A stretch of DNA of 25,386 bases, taken from Clostridia bacterium (GTDB taxonomy: Bacteria > Bacillota_A > Clostridia > Christensenellales > Aristaeellaceae). Both the position numbers and the translations under genes were made by a program. Location of the stretch: NCBI GenBank assembly GCA_017481065.1, contig JAFUPT010000172.1:1-25386 (forward strand), read 5' to 3'. The notes under the pieces are model-generated. The model was not told the origin of the DNA. It searched no databases and was given only the letters and a program-made list of their open reading frames with translations. Within the stretch, counting starts at the first letter, position 1. Each line of letters begins with the position of its first letter. Positions 8,501-16,002 of this stretch are shown piece by piece.

Positions 8501-9071
8501 AACCATCGAGCGGGTGAACGAGCTGGGCAGCCAGCGGGACGATTTGCTCAAGGCGAGGGCCGACCTCGAGGGCATCATCGCCGAGCTGGAAAAGAACATG
8601 GAGGAACAGTTCCGCACCCAGTTCGCCCTGATCAACCAGAACTTCGCGCGCACCTTCACCTGCCTCTTCGGCGGCGGAACGGCGGAGCTGCGGCTCTCCG
8701 ATCCCAAGGATGCGCTCAACTGCGGCATCGATATTGTGGCCCAGCCGCCGGGAAAGAAATTGCAGATGCTTTCCCTGCTCTCCGGCGGAGAGCGCGCGCT
8801 CACGGCCATCGCCATCCTCTTTGCCATACTTGACCTCAAGCCCACGCCCTTCTGCGTGCTGGATGAGATCGAGGCCGCGCTGGATGATGCGAACATCGAT
8901 ACCTACGCCGACTACTTAAAGGACTATTCCAGGAACACCCAGTTCATCGTAATCACCCACCGCAAGGGCACCATGGAGCGCTGCGACGCGCTTTACGGCG
9001 TGGTGATGCAGGAAAAGGGCGTTTCCAAAACCGTTTCCGTGAAACTCAACGAAGCATTGCAGGGGGCATAA
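5502..9071 (+). CDS. smc: Chromosome partition protein Smc
   Basis: SMC is the ATPase of the bacterial condensin that organises and separates chromosomes, working with ScpA and ScpB (not in this window). The 1189-residue length is typical. It has the N-terminal Walker A GPNGCGKS (31-38) and a long coiled coil. A hinge at about residues 525-680 includes GGALQNIVVDRDEDAKRMI. The second coil is followed by the C-terminal head with signature LSGGE (1093-1097) and Walker B with Asp1121-Glu1122. The start is TTG 5502, the first possible start after the rnc stop in the same frame, with GGGAG about 11 bases before it. The weak start may hold down translation. ftsY follows after four bases. Confidence 0.97.
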   Translation: MRLKKLIVHGFKSFADRVEILFEDGITGVVGPNGCGKSNIADAVKWVLGEQSAKSLRGAKMEDVIFGGTEKRKRLSFCEVTLIFDNEDHSLPIDFTEVSVTRRVYRSGEGEYKINGAACRLRDIIDLFRDTGIGKDGYSMIGQGRIDEILSVKSEDRRQVFEEAAGIVKFKARKHDAQRRMDNTTANLNRVEDILHDLEERVEPLKEQSETAREYLALRDELKILDLNVFLLRTERYEARIKELKESVETLGESILESNRELEKISADREACQEQLAIFETEAAEKRDEVQSLIREVEAGEGAVKVMRERMAAGEKEQNRLLAQRDAAGRGREGMQERIEAIAAEIEREDADVRAAAQALSVQEAELSRAEAELAGIEEKSEQMKQQIIQAMNRLGDVRSQRARLGAMKTALENQLANMEGDREREQAGVDSLDEQVRDAKARLEEEEKRRAELKEMTSDHNNRVQALNDRLHALSDQVTELQNQRQAADSRMKLLREMQRDYEGYNNSVKQVLLQARRNTGSGVHGVVADLIRVPARLERAVDMVLGGALQNIVVDRDEDAKRMIEYLRANRFGRATFLPISSVRGRTLTQQERQVLSMPGCVGVASELIEFDPKYQGVADNLLGRTVIAEDLTSGIAIQRASRYQLRLVTLEGDVMHSGGSMTGGSVQSRMTSLLSRSREIEETEKKLASIGDELNKLREMYGQMDEERSALKKERGELFDALHQQEVLCGRADALLKAALDEQQVNNERVERVEAERSRLRTQLSDVSESLSALDGQQENAEHSTESRQEEVKKLQEEIYARRNANEALRSAVTDGRVSLASRRRGLEAARADKERLVQQSEDSSRLLAESEELLKKCGEELEQSAALLEKDIASLAEHKQKLESARSEFAAADERRISSQKKLQEITGHSDSVRANLDDFSDRHHRSELQLARVEGEYKQIQDRIWEDYELTYATAEPFRQADFKLTESEKRVTAIRQRIRAMGTVNVAAVDEYRRTIERVNELGSQRDDLLKARADLEGIIAELEKNMEEQFRTQFALINQNFARTFTCLFGGGTAELRLSDPKDALNCGIDIVAQPPGKKLQMLSLLSGGERALTAIAILFAILDLKPTPFCVLDEIEAALDDANIDTYADYLKDYSRNTQFIVITHRKGTMERCDALYGVVMQEKGVSKTVSVKLNEALQGA

Positions 9072-9075
9072 GACT

Positions 9076-9972
9076 ATGGGACTTTTTGATAAGATTAAGA
9101 AGGGCCTGCAAAAGACCCGCGAAATCTTCTCCGGCCGCATGGATGAGCTGGTGGAGGCATACAAGGAACTGGACGATGATTTTTACGAGGACCTTACCGA
9201 CATCCTGATCATGGCGGACGTGGGCATGAAGACCACCGAAGAGGCCGTATCCAAGCTGCGCGCAAAGTGCCAGGGCGAAAAGATCGGCGATCCCGCCAAG
9301 GCCCGCGAGGCGCTGAAGGAAATCCTGGTGGATATGCTGCGGGCCGAGCCCATGCAGCTGGAGAGCCCGATGGTACTGCTGATCATTGGCGTGAACGGCG
9401 TGGGCAAGACCACCTCCATCGGCAAGCTGGCTTCCCGACTGAAGGTGATGGGCCGCCGCGTGATCATCTGCGCCGCCGATACCTTCCGCGCCGCCGCGGC
9501 CGACCAGCTCACCGTGTGGGCCGAGCGCGCCGAATGCCCCATCATCAAGCAGAAGGAGGGCGCGGACCCCGCTGCGGTTGTGTTTGACGGCATCCAGGCA
9601 GCCAAGGGCCGCCACGCCGATATTCTGCTGGTGGATACCGCCGGCCGCCTGCACAACAAGGCCCATCTGATGGAGGAGCTGAAAAAGATCAGCCGCGTTG
9701 TGGAGCGCGAATATCCGGAAGCCGCCGTGAAGGCCCTGCTGGTGATCGATGCGACCACCGGCCAGAACGGCCTCGCCCAGGCGCAGGTGTTTGGCGAAGT
9801 GGCGAACCTGGACGGCATCATCCTCACCAAGCTGGACGGCACCGCCAAGGGCGGCATCGCCGTGGCCATCCGCAAGGAAATGGGCCTGCCGGTGCGCTAC
9901 ATCGGCCTCGGCGAGCAGCTGGACGATATGCAGCCCTTCGATGCGAAAGCCTTCGTGGACGCAATCTTCTGA
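9076..9972 (+). CDS. ftsY: Signal recognition particle receptor FtsY
   Basis: FtsY is the membrane-associated GTPase that docks the SRP-ribosome complex at the translocon. The 298 residues cover the N and G domains only, without the long acidic A domain of the E. coli protein, as is common in Gram-positives. An amphipathic N-terminal helix (MGLFDKIKKGLQKT) may serve membrane binding. GTPase motifs are the P-loop GVNGVGKTT (105-113), DTAGR (from Asp187) and TKLDGTAKGG (from Thr251). The C-terminal family motif is GLGEQLDDMQPFD. It lies four bases after smc. In Bacillus ylxM and ffh follow, but here a sugar-kinase-like gene follows. Confidence 0.96.
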   Translation: MGLFDKIKKGLQKTREIFSGRMDELVEAYKELDDDFYEDLTDILIMADVGMKTTEEAVSKLRAKCQGEKIGDPAKAREALKEILVDMLRAEPMQLESPMVLLIIGVNGVGKTTSIGKLASRLKVMGRRVIICAADTFRAAAADQLTVWAERAECPIIKQKEGADPAAVVFDGIQAAKGRHADILLVDTAGRLHNKAHLMEELKKISRVVEREYPEAAVKALLVIDATTGQNGLAQAQVFGEVANLDGIILTKLDGTAKGGIAVAIRKEMGLPVRYIGLGEQLDDMQPFDAKAFVDAIF

Positions 9973-9990
9973 TAGGGGAGGGGACGCATC

Positions 9991-11100
9991 GTGGTATACA
10001 ATCAGATTAAGCATGTGCTCCGCCATTTCAATTTTGAGGGCGATTTTGTGAGCGCAGAGGAGCTGCACTCCGGCAATATCAACAACACCTTCCGCCTGCG
10101 CTACCGCCAGCGCGACGGCGAATTGCGGGATTATGTGCTCCAGCAGATCAATACCTATGTATTCAAAAAGCCGGATGAGGTTATGAGCAATGTGCAGCGC
10201 GTGACCGACCACCAGCGCGCCGCGCTGGAGGGGCACGGGCTGGATACCGCGCGCCGGGTGCTGCGCCTTGTGGAATGCAAAAAGGGCGGCTATATGTACC
10301 GGGACGACCAGGGCCGCTGCTGGCGCGTGTATGATTTCATCACCGGCGCGGTGGCATACGACCGCGTGGAAAATCCCGAATATTTCCGCCAGGCCGGCGT
10401 GGCCTTCGGCAACTTCCAGAAGATGCTCTTTGATTTCCCGGCGGAGGAGCTCCACGAAACCATCCCGGATTTCCACAATACCCGCAAGCGCTTCTACGCC
10501 TTCGTGGCCGCAGTTGCCGAGGATAAGGCGGGCCGCGTGAAGGATGTGGAGAAGGAGATCGATTTCTTCTTCGAGCGCCGCAAGATGATGAGCCAGATCG
10601 TGGATATGATCGACCGGGGCGAGATTCCGCTGCGCGTGACCCACAACGATACCAAGGTGAACAACGTGATGCTGGACGCCGAGACCGGCGAGGGGCTGTG
10701 CGTAATCGATCTGGATACCGTAATGCCCGGCTCCGTGCTCTATGATTACGGCGACGCCATCCGCTTCGGCGCTTCCACCGCGGCCGAGGATGAGCCGGAT
10801 ACCAGCAAGATCGCGCTGGATCTGGACCTGTTCCGCGCATTCACCGAGGGCTTCATCTCCCAGGTGCGCGGCGCGCTCACCGAGACCGAGCTGAAGATGC
10901 TGCCGCTGGGCATCAAGGTGATGACCTGCGAGCTGGCCATGCGCTTTTTTACCGATTACTTAGACGGCGATCTTTACTTCAAGGTAAAATCCCCGAACCA
11001 CAATTTGGTCCGCGCCCGCGCCCAGATGAAGCTCCTGGAGGACATCGAGCAAAGGTATGACCAAATTTTGGACGCTATACAAGAAATGCTCCAAAAATGA
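9991..11100 (+). CDS. APH-fold kinase, similar to N-acetylhexosamine 1-kinase (NahK)
   Basis: This 369-residue protein of the aminoglycoside phosphotransferase/choline kinase fold uses ATP to phosphorylate a small molecule. Motifs are HSGNINNTFRLRY (about 26-38, glycine-rich loop), VLQQIN (Lys-equivalent region), the catalytic loop THNDTKVNNVMLD (His218, Asn219, Asp220) and the metal-binding VIDLDTVMPGSVLYDYGDAIR (Asp240, Asp242). The last two motifs and the length match NahK-type kinases, which make sugar 1-phosphates from GlcNAc or GalNAc, better than aminoglycoside resistance enzymes. The substrate is an inference. The GTG start at 9991 follows AGGGGAGGGG. It is the last gene of the plsX operon, ended by a strong terminator. 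A link to amino-sugar salvage for the envelope is plausible. Confidence 0.8.
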   Translation: MVYNQIKHVLRHFNFEGDFVSAEELHSGNINNTFRLRYRQRDGELRDYVLQQINTYVFKKPDEVMSNVQRVTDHQRAALEGHGLDTARRVLRLVECKKGGYMYRDDQGRCWRVYDFITGAVAYDRVENPEYFRQAGVAFGNFQKMLFDFPAEELHETIPDFHNTRKRFYAFVAAVAEDKAGRVKDVEKEIDFFFERRKMMSQIVDMIDRGEIPLRVTHNDTKVNNVMLDAETGEGLCVIDLDTVMPGSVLYDYGDAIRFGASTAAEDEPDTSKIALDLDLFRAFTEGFISQVRGALTETELKMLPLGIKVMTCELAMRFFTDYLDGDLYFKVKSPNHNLVRARAQMKLLEDIEQRYDQILDAIQEMLQK

Positions 11101-11113
11101 TACAATTTTTAAC

Positions 11114-11145
11114 ATCGTCCAAGAATTGACTTGGACGATTTTTTT
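11114..11145 (+). terminator. Strong rho-independent terminator ending the plsX-to-kinase operon
   Basis: ATCGTCCAAG (11114-11123) pairs perfectly with CTTGGACGAT (11130-11139) around a six-base loop. A run of T to 11145 follows. Confidence 0.9.
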
Positions 11146-11184
11146 ATAGAAAACTTTGTTGATGCTTAAATAAAAATATAAAAA

Positions 11185-11203
11185 CTGGCGAATTGGCTGG
11201 CGA
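11185..11203 (+). repeat. Two CTGGCGA direct repeats upstream of the redox operon
   Basis: CTGGCGA occurs at 11185-11191 and 11197-11203, 12 bases apart. Each is followed by a W-TT tail (AATT, then TTTT). It is in the AT-rich leader and may be a regulator site; the role is unknown. Confidence 0.3.
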
Positions 11204-11268
11204 TTTTATTAGGTTAGAAATGATAAACTCATAAATAGTAATAATAGGCGCTAAATTGCATTGTTTGC

Positions 11269-11315
11269 ATTACAAAAGCGTAATCATCAGAGGGCGGTTT
11301 GTTAACTTACAAAAG
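11269..11315. promoter_or_regulatory. Candidate operator region before the redox operon
   Basis: Two 16-base inverted repeats of the same form (5-base arms, 6-base centre) lie 29 bases apart centre to centre. They are ATTAC-N6-GTAAT at 11269-11284 and TTTGT-N6-ACAAA at 11298-11313. Both contain the 9-base word TTACAAAAG (11270-11278 and 11307-11315). The second one overlaps the probable -35 box. TTGTTAA at 11299-11305 resembles a half-site of the NADH-sensing repressor Rex, but the full Rex palindrome is not present. Redox control of the operon is plausible; the regulator is not identified. Confidence 0.4.
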
Positions 11316-11334
11316 GAGTTTTTTCTGATAGAAT
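11307..11334 (+). promoter_or_regulatory. Probable promoter of the 13-gene redox operon
   Basis: TTACAA (11307-11312), a 16-base spacer and TAGAAT (11329-11334) lie about 50 bases before the first ATG. The -35 box lies inside the second inverted repeat. Confidence 0.45.
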
Positions 11335-11386
11335 AATAGTGGTAAATTAATATAGATCAATCGAAATATCTTTCGGAGGTGCGAAC

Positions 11387-12340
11387 ATGAGCAACAAAGT
11401 AACCATTATCGGCGCAGGCAGCGTGGGTTCCACCATCGCATACACCCTGGCAGTAAAGGGCCTGGTATCTGAAATTGTTATGATCGACGTAAACACCAAG
11501 AAGGCGCTCGGCGAGGCCATGGATATCCGCCAGGGCACGCCCTTCATGGAGCCCTGCAAGATTTACGCAGGCAGCTATGAGGACGCCAAGGATTCCGACA
11601 TCGTAATCATCACTTCCGGCATCGCCCGCAAGCCCGGCCAGACCCGCCTGGAGCTGTGCCAGATCAATGTAAACATCCTCAAGTCCATCACTCCCCAGAT
11701 CACCAAGTATGCGCCCGACGCAATCTATGTATTTGTAAGCAACCCGGTCGACATCCTGACCTACGCCTTTGCCAAGCTCTCCGGCATTCCGGAGAACCGC
11801 ATCATCGGCTCCGGCACCCAGCTGGACTCCGCCCGCCTGTGCACCCGCATCGCGGAATGCCTGGCCATCAGCCACAAGGATGTAAACGCCTATGTGCTCG
11901 GCGAGCACGGCGACACCTCCTTCGTGCCGTGGAACAGCGTGCGCATCTCTTCCGTATCCCTGCAGAACTACCGCAACCAGCTGAACTACCACGAGGATTT
12001 CGCTGCGGAGCTGGACCTGGATGAAATCGAAAACTACATCCGCACTTCCGGCGGCAAGATCATCCAGCGCAAGGGCGCAACCTTCTACGCCGTATCCGTT
12101 TCCGTGTGCGATATCGTAAAGACCCTGCTCAACGGCAGCGATTCCATCCTCTGCATCTCCAGCATGATGCACGGCGAATTCGGCATCGAGGATGTTTGCC
12201 TGAGCATTCCCACCATCGTAAACGGCGAGGGTATCAAGGGCACCCTGCTGCCGGAGCTGACCGAGGACGAGGTTGCCCAGCTGCGCCACAGCGCGGATGT
12301 GCTCAAGGATGTTATCGCGCAGATTGACTTCAGCATGTAA
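11387..12340 (+). CDS. Malate/lactate dehydrogenase-family protein, malate-type residue at the specificity position
   Basis: This 317-residue NAD-dependent 2-hydroxyacid dehydrogenase starts with the Rossmann motif GAGSVGST (9-16), and Asp34 suits NAD over NADP. Catalytic residues are Arg87, Asp147, Arg150 and His174 (in LGEHGDT). General similarity, including GEHGD, is to L-lactate dehydrogenase. In the substrate loop, however, the LDH motif NQKPGETR reads ARKPGQTR here, placing Arg81 where LDHs have Gln102. Arg at this site is the classic malate/oxaloacetate determinant. It is seen in LDH-like malate dehydrogenases of Clostridia such as that of Clostridium thermocellum, as I recall it. With fumarate reductase genes downstream, oxaloacetate to malate is the favoured reaction; lactate remains the alternative. 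The start follows CGGAGGTG. hdrB follows after 39 bases without a terminator, so this gene heads the operon. Confidence 0.85.
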   Translation: MSNKVTIIGAGSVGSTIAYTLAVKGLVSEIVMIDVNTKKALGEAMDIRQGTPFMEPCKIYAGSYEDAKDSDIVIITSGIARKPGQTRLELCQINVNILKSITPQITKYAPDAIYVFVSNPVDILTYAFAKLSGIPENRIIGSGTQLDSARLCTRIAECLAISHKDVNAYVLGEHGDTSFVPWNSVRISSVSLQNYRNQLNYHEDFAAELDLDEIENYIRTSGGKIIQRKGATFYAVSVSVCDIVKTLLNGSDSILCISSMMHGEFGIEDVCLSIPTIVNGEGIKGTLLPELTEDEVAQLRHSADVLKDVIAQIDFSM

Positions 12341-12379
12341 TTTTCCCCAAGGATTTGAGAGAGAAGTGAGGCATACACC

Positions 12380-13177
12380 ATGAAATTCAGCTATTATCCC
12401 GGCTGCACGCTGAGCACGAAGGCCAAGGAGCTGGATCGATTTGGCCGTCTTTCCGCCCAGGCCCTCGGCGTGGAGCTGGAGGAAATCGAAAACTGGCAGT
12501 GCTGCGGCGCGGTCTATCCCCAGGCAGAGGATGAAATTGCCACGAAGCTATCTGCCGTGCGCGCATTGAACGCGGCAAAGGAAAAGGAACAGAGCCTGCT
12601 GACCCTGTGCTCGGCCTGCCACCATGTTATGAAGCGCGTGAATCATGATATGGCTTCCAATGAATATATCCGCACCCGCGCAAACAACTACCTCAAGTTG
12701 GAAGCGCCCTATGCCGGCGAGGTAAATGTGGTGCATTACCTGGAAATGCTGCGGGACAGCGTGGGCTTTGATGCAATCAAGAAGGCGGTGAAGAATCCGC
12801 TCAAGGGCGTGAAGATCGCCGCCTACTACGGCTGCCTGCTGCTGCGCCCCAGCAATGTAATGGCCTTTGATGATCCGGAAAATCCGAAGATCATTGAAGA
12901 TTTCATCCGCGCCATCGGCGCAACCCCCGTCTCCTATTCCCAGCGCAACGAGTGCTGCGGCGCATACATGGCCATGGAAAAGCCGGAGTTCTCCAAGAAG
13001 CGCGCCCAGGTGATCCTGGAATCCGCAAGGGAAGCCGGCGCGGATATGGTGATCACCGCCTGCCCGCTGTGCCTTTACAACCTGGTGCACAACGCAGGGG
13101 ATGAAAAGCTGCCCGTGAAATACTTCACCGAGCTGCTCTGGCAGGCCCTTGAACCCGCCGAAAAGGAGGATACATAA
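12380..13177 (+). CDS. hdrB: Heterodisulfide reductase-like subunit B
   Basis: HdrB is the disulfide-reducing subunit of HdrABC complexes. Its two CCG domains hold noncubane [4Fe-4S] clusters. Both domains are complete in these 265 residues: Cys9, Cys41-Cys42, Cys77 and Cys80 in the first; Cys152, Cys192-Cys193, Cys228 and Cys231 in the second. In methanogens the substrate is CoM-S-S-CoB; in bacteria such as Desulfovibrio a protein disulfide (DsrC) is proposed. No DsrC gene is in this window, so the partner here is unknown. The ATG follows GAGAGAGAAGTGAGG loosely. hdrC starts at the base after the stop codon, as expected for a tight complex. Confidence 0.92.
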   Translation: MKFSYYPGCTLSTKAKELDRFGRLSAQALGVELEEIENWQCCGAVYPQAEDEIATKLSAVRALNAAKEKEQSLLTLCSACHHVMKRVNHDMASNEYIRTRANNYLKLEAPYAGEVNVVHYLEMLRDSVGFDAIKKAVKNPLKGVKIAAYYGCLLLRPSNVMAFDDPENPKIIEDFIRAIGATPVSYSQRNECCGAYMAMEKPEFSKKRAQVILESAREAGADMVITACPLCLYNLVHNAGDEKLPVKYFTELLWQALEPAEKEDT

Positions 13178-13564
13178 ATGGAAAACAAGTTCCTTCAGGA
13201 AGAAATCCTCCGCATCAGCGGCGTGAACCCGAAAAAATGCATGAAGTGCGGCAAGTGCTCGGCAACCTGCCCGGCATACGATGAGATGGAGTATCATCCC
13301 CATCAGTTTGTATCCATGGTGCAGCAGGGCAAGATTGAGGAATTGATGAATTCCAAATCCATCTACATGTGCCTGAGCTGCTTTGCCTGCATCGAGCGCT
13401 GCCCGAGGAATGTGGAGCCCGCCAAGCTGGTGGAAGCCGTGCGCCTCGCAGTGGTTCGCCAGCAGGGCATGAGCCACATGACCGCGGGCGATGTGCCCGC
13501 CCTGCTCGATCCGGAGCTTCCCCAGCAGGCCATCGTGACCGCCATGCGCAAGTACAACAAGTGA
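13178..13564 (+). CDS. hdrC: Heterodisulfide reductase-like subunit C
   Basis: This is a 128-residue iron-sulfur protein with two CxxCxxCxxxC sets: Cys21, 24, 27, 31 and Cys65, 68, 71, 75, the second followed by Pro. They are expected to hold two [4Fe-4S] clusters that pass electrons from HdrA to HdrB. It matches the short soluble HdrC, without the membrane cytochrome partner HdrE. It starts directly after the hdrB stop (AGGAGG at 13164-13169). hdrA follows after 15 bases. Confidence 0.92.
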   Translation: MENKFLQEEILRISGVNPKKCMKCGKCSATCPAYDEMEYHPHQFVSMVQQGKIEELMNSKSIYMCLSCFACIERCPRNVEPAKLVEAVRLAVVRQQGMSHMTAGDVPALLDPELPQQAIVTAMRKYNK

Positions 13565-13579
13565 TAGGAGACAACGACA

Positions 13580-15571
13580 ATGCAGAAAATAGGCGTATTT
13601 GTATGCTGGTGCGGAAGCAACATCGCCGCCACCGTAGACGTTAAGGCCGTCGCGGAAGCGGTGAAGTCGGAACCCGGCGTTGTCTTTAGCACCGATTACC
13701 AGTACATGTGCTCCGAGAACGGCCAGGCCATGATTCGCAATGCCATCAAGGATTACCAGCTGGATGGCGTCGTGGTCTGCTCCTGCTCCCCGCGCATGCA
13801 TGAGGCCACCTTCCGCAAAACTGCGCTGCAGGCCGGCCTCAACCCCTATATGGTGGAAATCGCCAATATCCGCGAGCAGTGCTCCTGGATTCACAAGGAT
13901 ATTCCGGAAGGCACCGCCAAGGCCATCATCCTGGCCCGCGCAGCCATTGCCAAGGTGCTGCGCAACGCGCCCCTCACCGCCGGCACCAGCCCGGTGACCA
14001 AGCGCGCGCTGGTGATCGGCGGCGGCATCGCCGGCATCCAGACCGCGCTGGACGTGGCGGATGCGGGCTACGAGGTGGATATCGTGGAAAAATCCCCCAC
14101 CATCGGCGGCCGCATGTCCCAGCTGGACAAGACCTTCCCGACCTTGGACTGCGCGGCCTGTATCTTAACTCCCAAGATGGTGGACGCCGCCCAGAACGAA
14201 AAGATCAACCTGATCACCTATGCGGAACTGGAAAATGTATCCGGCTTCGTGGGAAACTTCACCGCAAAAATTCGCAAAAAGGCGCGCTATGTGGATGAAG
14301 ACAAGTGCACCGGCTGCGGCGTCTGCACCGAGAAGTGCCCCAGCCGCAAGGGACTGAATGAATTCAACATGGGCCTGAATACCCGCGGCGCCGTATACAT
14401 TCCCTTCGCCCAGGCGATTCCGAATGTGGCCGTGATCGACAAGACCCAGTGCATCCATTTCAAGACCGGCAAGTGCGGCCTCTGCGAAAAGAACTGCACC
14501 GCCGGAGCCATCAAGTTTGACCAGCAGGAGGAGATCATCGAGCGGAAGTACGGCGCGATCATCGTCGCCACCGGCTTTAGGCCCATCGATGCTTCCGCCT
14601 TTGATGAATATGCCTACTGCCAGAGCAAGGATGTTGTAACTTCTCTGGAATTCGAGCGCCTGATGAACGCCGCCGGTCCCAGCAAGGGAACGCTGGTTTG
14701 CCCCAGCGACGGCCGCCATCCCAAGGAGATCGTGTTCATCCAGTGCGTGGGCTCCCGCTGCTCGAAGGATGCGACCAAGGGCAAGGAATACTGCTCCAAG
14801 ATCTGCTGCATGTACACCGCCAAGCACGCCATGCTGGTGCGCGAAAAATACCCGGATGTGAAGGTGCATGTGTTCTACATCGATGTGCGCACCCCGGGCA
14901 AGAACTTCGATGAATTCTACCGCCGCGCTGTCGAGCAGTACGACGTGGACTACATCAAGGGCCAGGTGGGCAAGGTCAGCGTGGAAAACGGCCGCCTGCA
15001 TGTGCAGGGCAGCAACCTGATCGACAATGAACAGGTGCACATTGATTGCGACATGGTTGTTCTCGCCACCGCCATCGAGCCCGATCCCTCCGCCCGCTCC
15101 ATCGGCACCATGCTGACCGCCAGCATGGATACCAACGATTTCTTCACCGAGGCCCATGCAAAGCTGCGCCCCGTGGAGAGCCCCACCGCGGGAATCTTCC
15201 TCTCCGGCGCCTGCCAGGGCCCGAAGGATGTTCCCGAAACCGTGGCCCAGGCTTCTGCCGCGGCTGCCAAGGTGATCGGCCTGCTGAGCAAGGATAGCCT
15301 CACCTGCAATCCCTGCGTGGCCCACAGCGATGAACTGCTGTGCAACGGCTGCAGCCAGTGCGAAAACGTATGCCCCTACGGCGCAATCAGCTATGTGGAG
15401 AAGGAAGTGCGCGGCCCTGAATTCAGGGGAGTGAAGCGCGTGGCAGTGGTCAACGAGGCCGTATGCCAGGGCTGCGGCGCATGTACCGTAACCTGCCCGT
15501 CCACCGCGATGGATTTGAAGGGCTTCTCCAATAACCAGATCATGGCGGAGGTGGATGCAATATGTTGGTAA
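13580..15571 (+). CDS. hdrA: Heterodisulfide reductase-like subunit A (flavoprotein)
   Basis: HdrA carries the FAD that splits electron pairs in flavin-based electron bifurcation. The 663 residues include an N-terminal iron-sulfur region (Cys9, 11, 44, 68, 70, 101) and a thioredoxin-reductase-like FAD domain starting at GGGIAGIQTALD (147-158) with GGRMSQLDKTFPTLDCAAC. An inserted ferredoxin motif has Cys243, 246, 249, 253. A C-terminal double ferredoxin follows (CNGCSQCENVCP and CQGCGACTVTCP). This full set, including the C-terminal ferredoxin that could interact with free ferredoxin, is the usual HdrA layout. No selenocysteine codon is needed. The last ten bases overlap flxD. Confidence 0.93.
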   Translation: MQKIGVFVCWCGSNIAATVDVKAVAEAVKSEPGVVFSTDYQYMCSENGQAMIRNAIKDYQLDGVVVCSCSPRMHEATFRKTALQAGLNPYMVEIANIREQCSWIHKDIPEGTAKAIILARAAIAKVLRNAPLTAGTSPVTKRALVIGGGIAGIQTALDVADAGYEVDIVEKSPTIGGRMSQLDKTFPTLDCAACILTPKMVDAAQNEKINLITYAELENVSGFVGNFTAKIRKKARYVDEDKCTGCGVCTEKCPSRKGLNEFNMGLNTRGAVYIPFAQAIPNVAVIDKTQCIHFKTGKCGLCEKNCTAGAIKFDQQEEIIERKYGAIIVATGFRPIDASAFDEYAYCQSKDVVTSLEFERLMNAAGPSKGTLVCPSDGRHPKEIVFIQCVGSRCSKDATKGKEYCSKICCMYTAKHAMLVREKYPDVKVHVFYIDVRTPGKNFDEFYRRAVEQYDVDYIKGQVGKVSVENGRLHVQGSNLIDNEQVHIDCDMVVLATAIEPDPSARSIGTMLTASMDTNDFFTEAHAKLRPVESPTAGIFLSGACQGPKDVPETVAQASAAAAKVIGLLSKDSLTCNPCVAHSDELLCNGCSQCENVCPYGAISYVEKEVRGPEFRGVKRVAVVNEAVCQGCGACTVTCPSTAMDLKGFSNNQIMAEVDAICW

Positions 15572-16002
15572 ATAACAAGGAATGGACGCCGAAGATCGTG
15601 GCATTCTGCTGCAACTGGTGCTCCTACGCCGGCGCGGACCTGGCCGGTTCCAGCCGCCTGAGCTATCCGGCGAACGTGAAGATCATCCGCATTCCCTGCT
15701 CCTGCCGCCTGAACCCGCTGTTTGTGCTGCGTGCCTTCCAGCGCGGCGCGGACGGCGTGATCCTCTGCGGCTGCCATCCGGGCGATTGCCACTACACCAC
15801 CGGCAATTATTACGCCCGCCGCCGCATGACCATGCTCTTCAGCATGCTGGATTACCTGGGAATCGACCGCAGGCGCACCCGCGTGGAATGGGTTTCCGCG
15901 GCTGAGGGCGCAAAGTTCTCCGCAACCATGAATGATTTTGCCAAGACCATTACGGAGCTGGGCGAAAACAAGAAACTGGGGGATCTCAGATGCAAAGAAT
16001 GA
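15562..16002 (+). CDS. flxD: MvhD/FlxD-type [2Fe-2S] electron-transfer subunit
   Basis: This 146-residue MvhD-family protein connects HdrA to an electron donor: a hydrogenase in methanogens, or the NADH-oxidising Flx module in bacteria. Conserved cysteines are Cys16, 17, 20, Cys46, 48 and Cys69, 71, 76 (in GCHPGDCHY). The ATG follows GGAGGTGG and overlaps the hdrA end by ten bases. No NiFe hydrogenase genes are next to it. A set of Flx-type genes follows, so an NAD(P)H donor is the better reading. Confidence 0.9.
   Translation: MLVNNKEWTPKIVAFCCNWCSYAGADLAGSSRLSYPANVKIIRIPCSCRLNPLFVLRAFQRGADGVILCGCHPGDCHYTTGNYYARRRMTMLFSMLDYLGIDRRRTRVEWVSAAEGAKFSATMNDFAKTITELGENKKLGDLRCKE

Noticed and set aside
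9991..11100. Aminoglycoside resistance phosphotransferase
   Set aside because: The fold is shared, but the DTKVNN and IDLDTVMPG motifs fit NahK-like sugar kinases, and the gene sits in a housekeeping operon with matching base composition.
11298..11313. A complete Rex operator before the dehydrogenase gene
   Set aside because: Only the left half TTGTTAA fits. The mirrored TTAACAA half at the right distance is missing, so it is reported only as an unassigned inverted repeat.
15562..16002. Evidence for a NiFe hydrogenase partner (MvhA/MvhG)
   Set aside because: No NiFe hydrogenase subunit is encoded in the window; Flx-type genes follow the MvhD-like gene instead.
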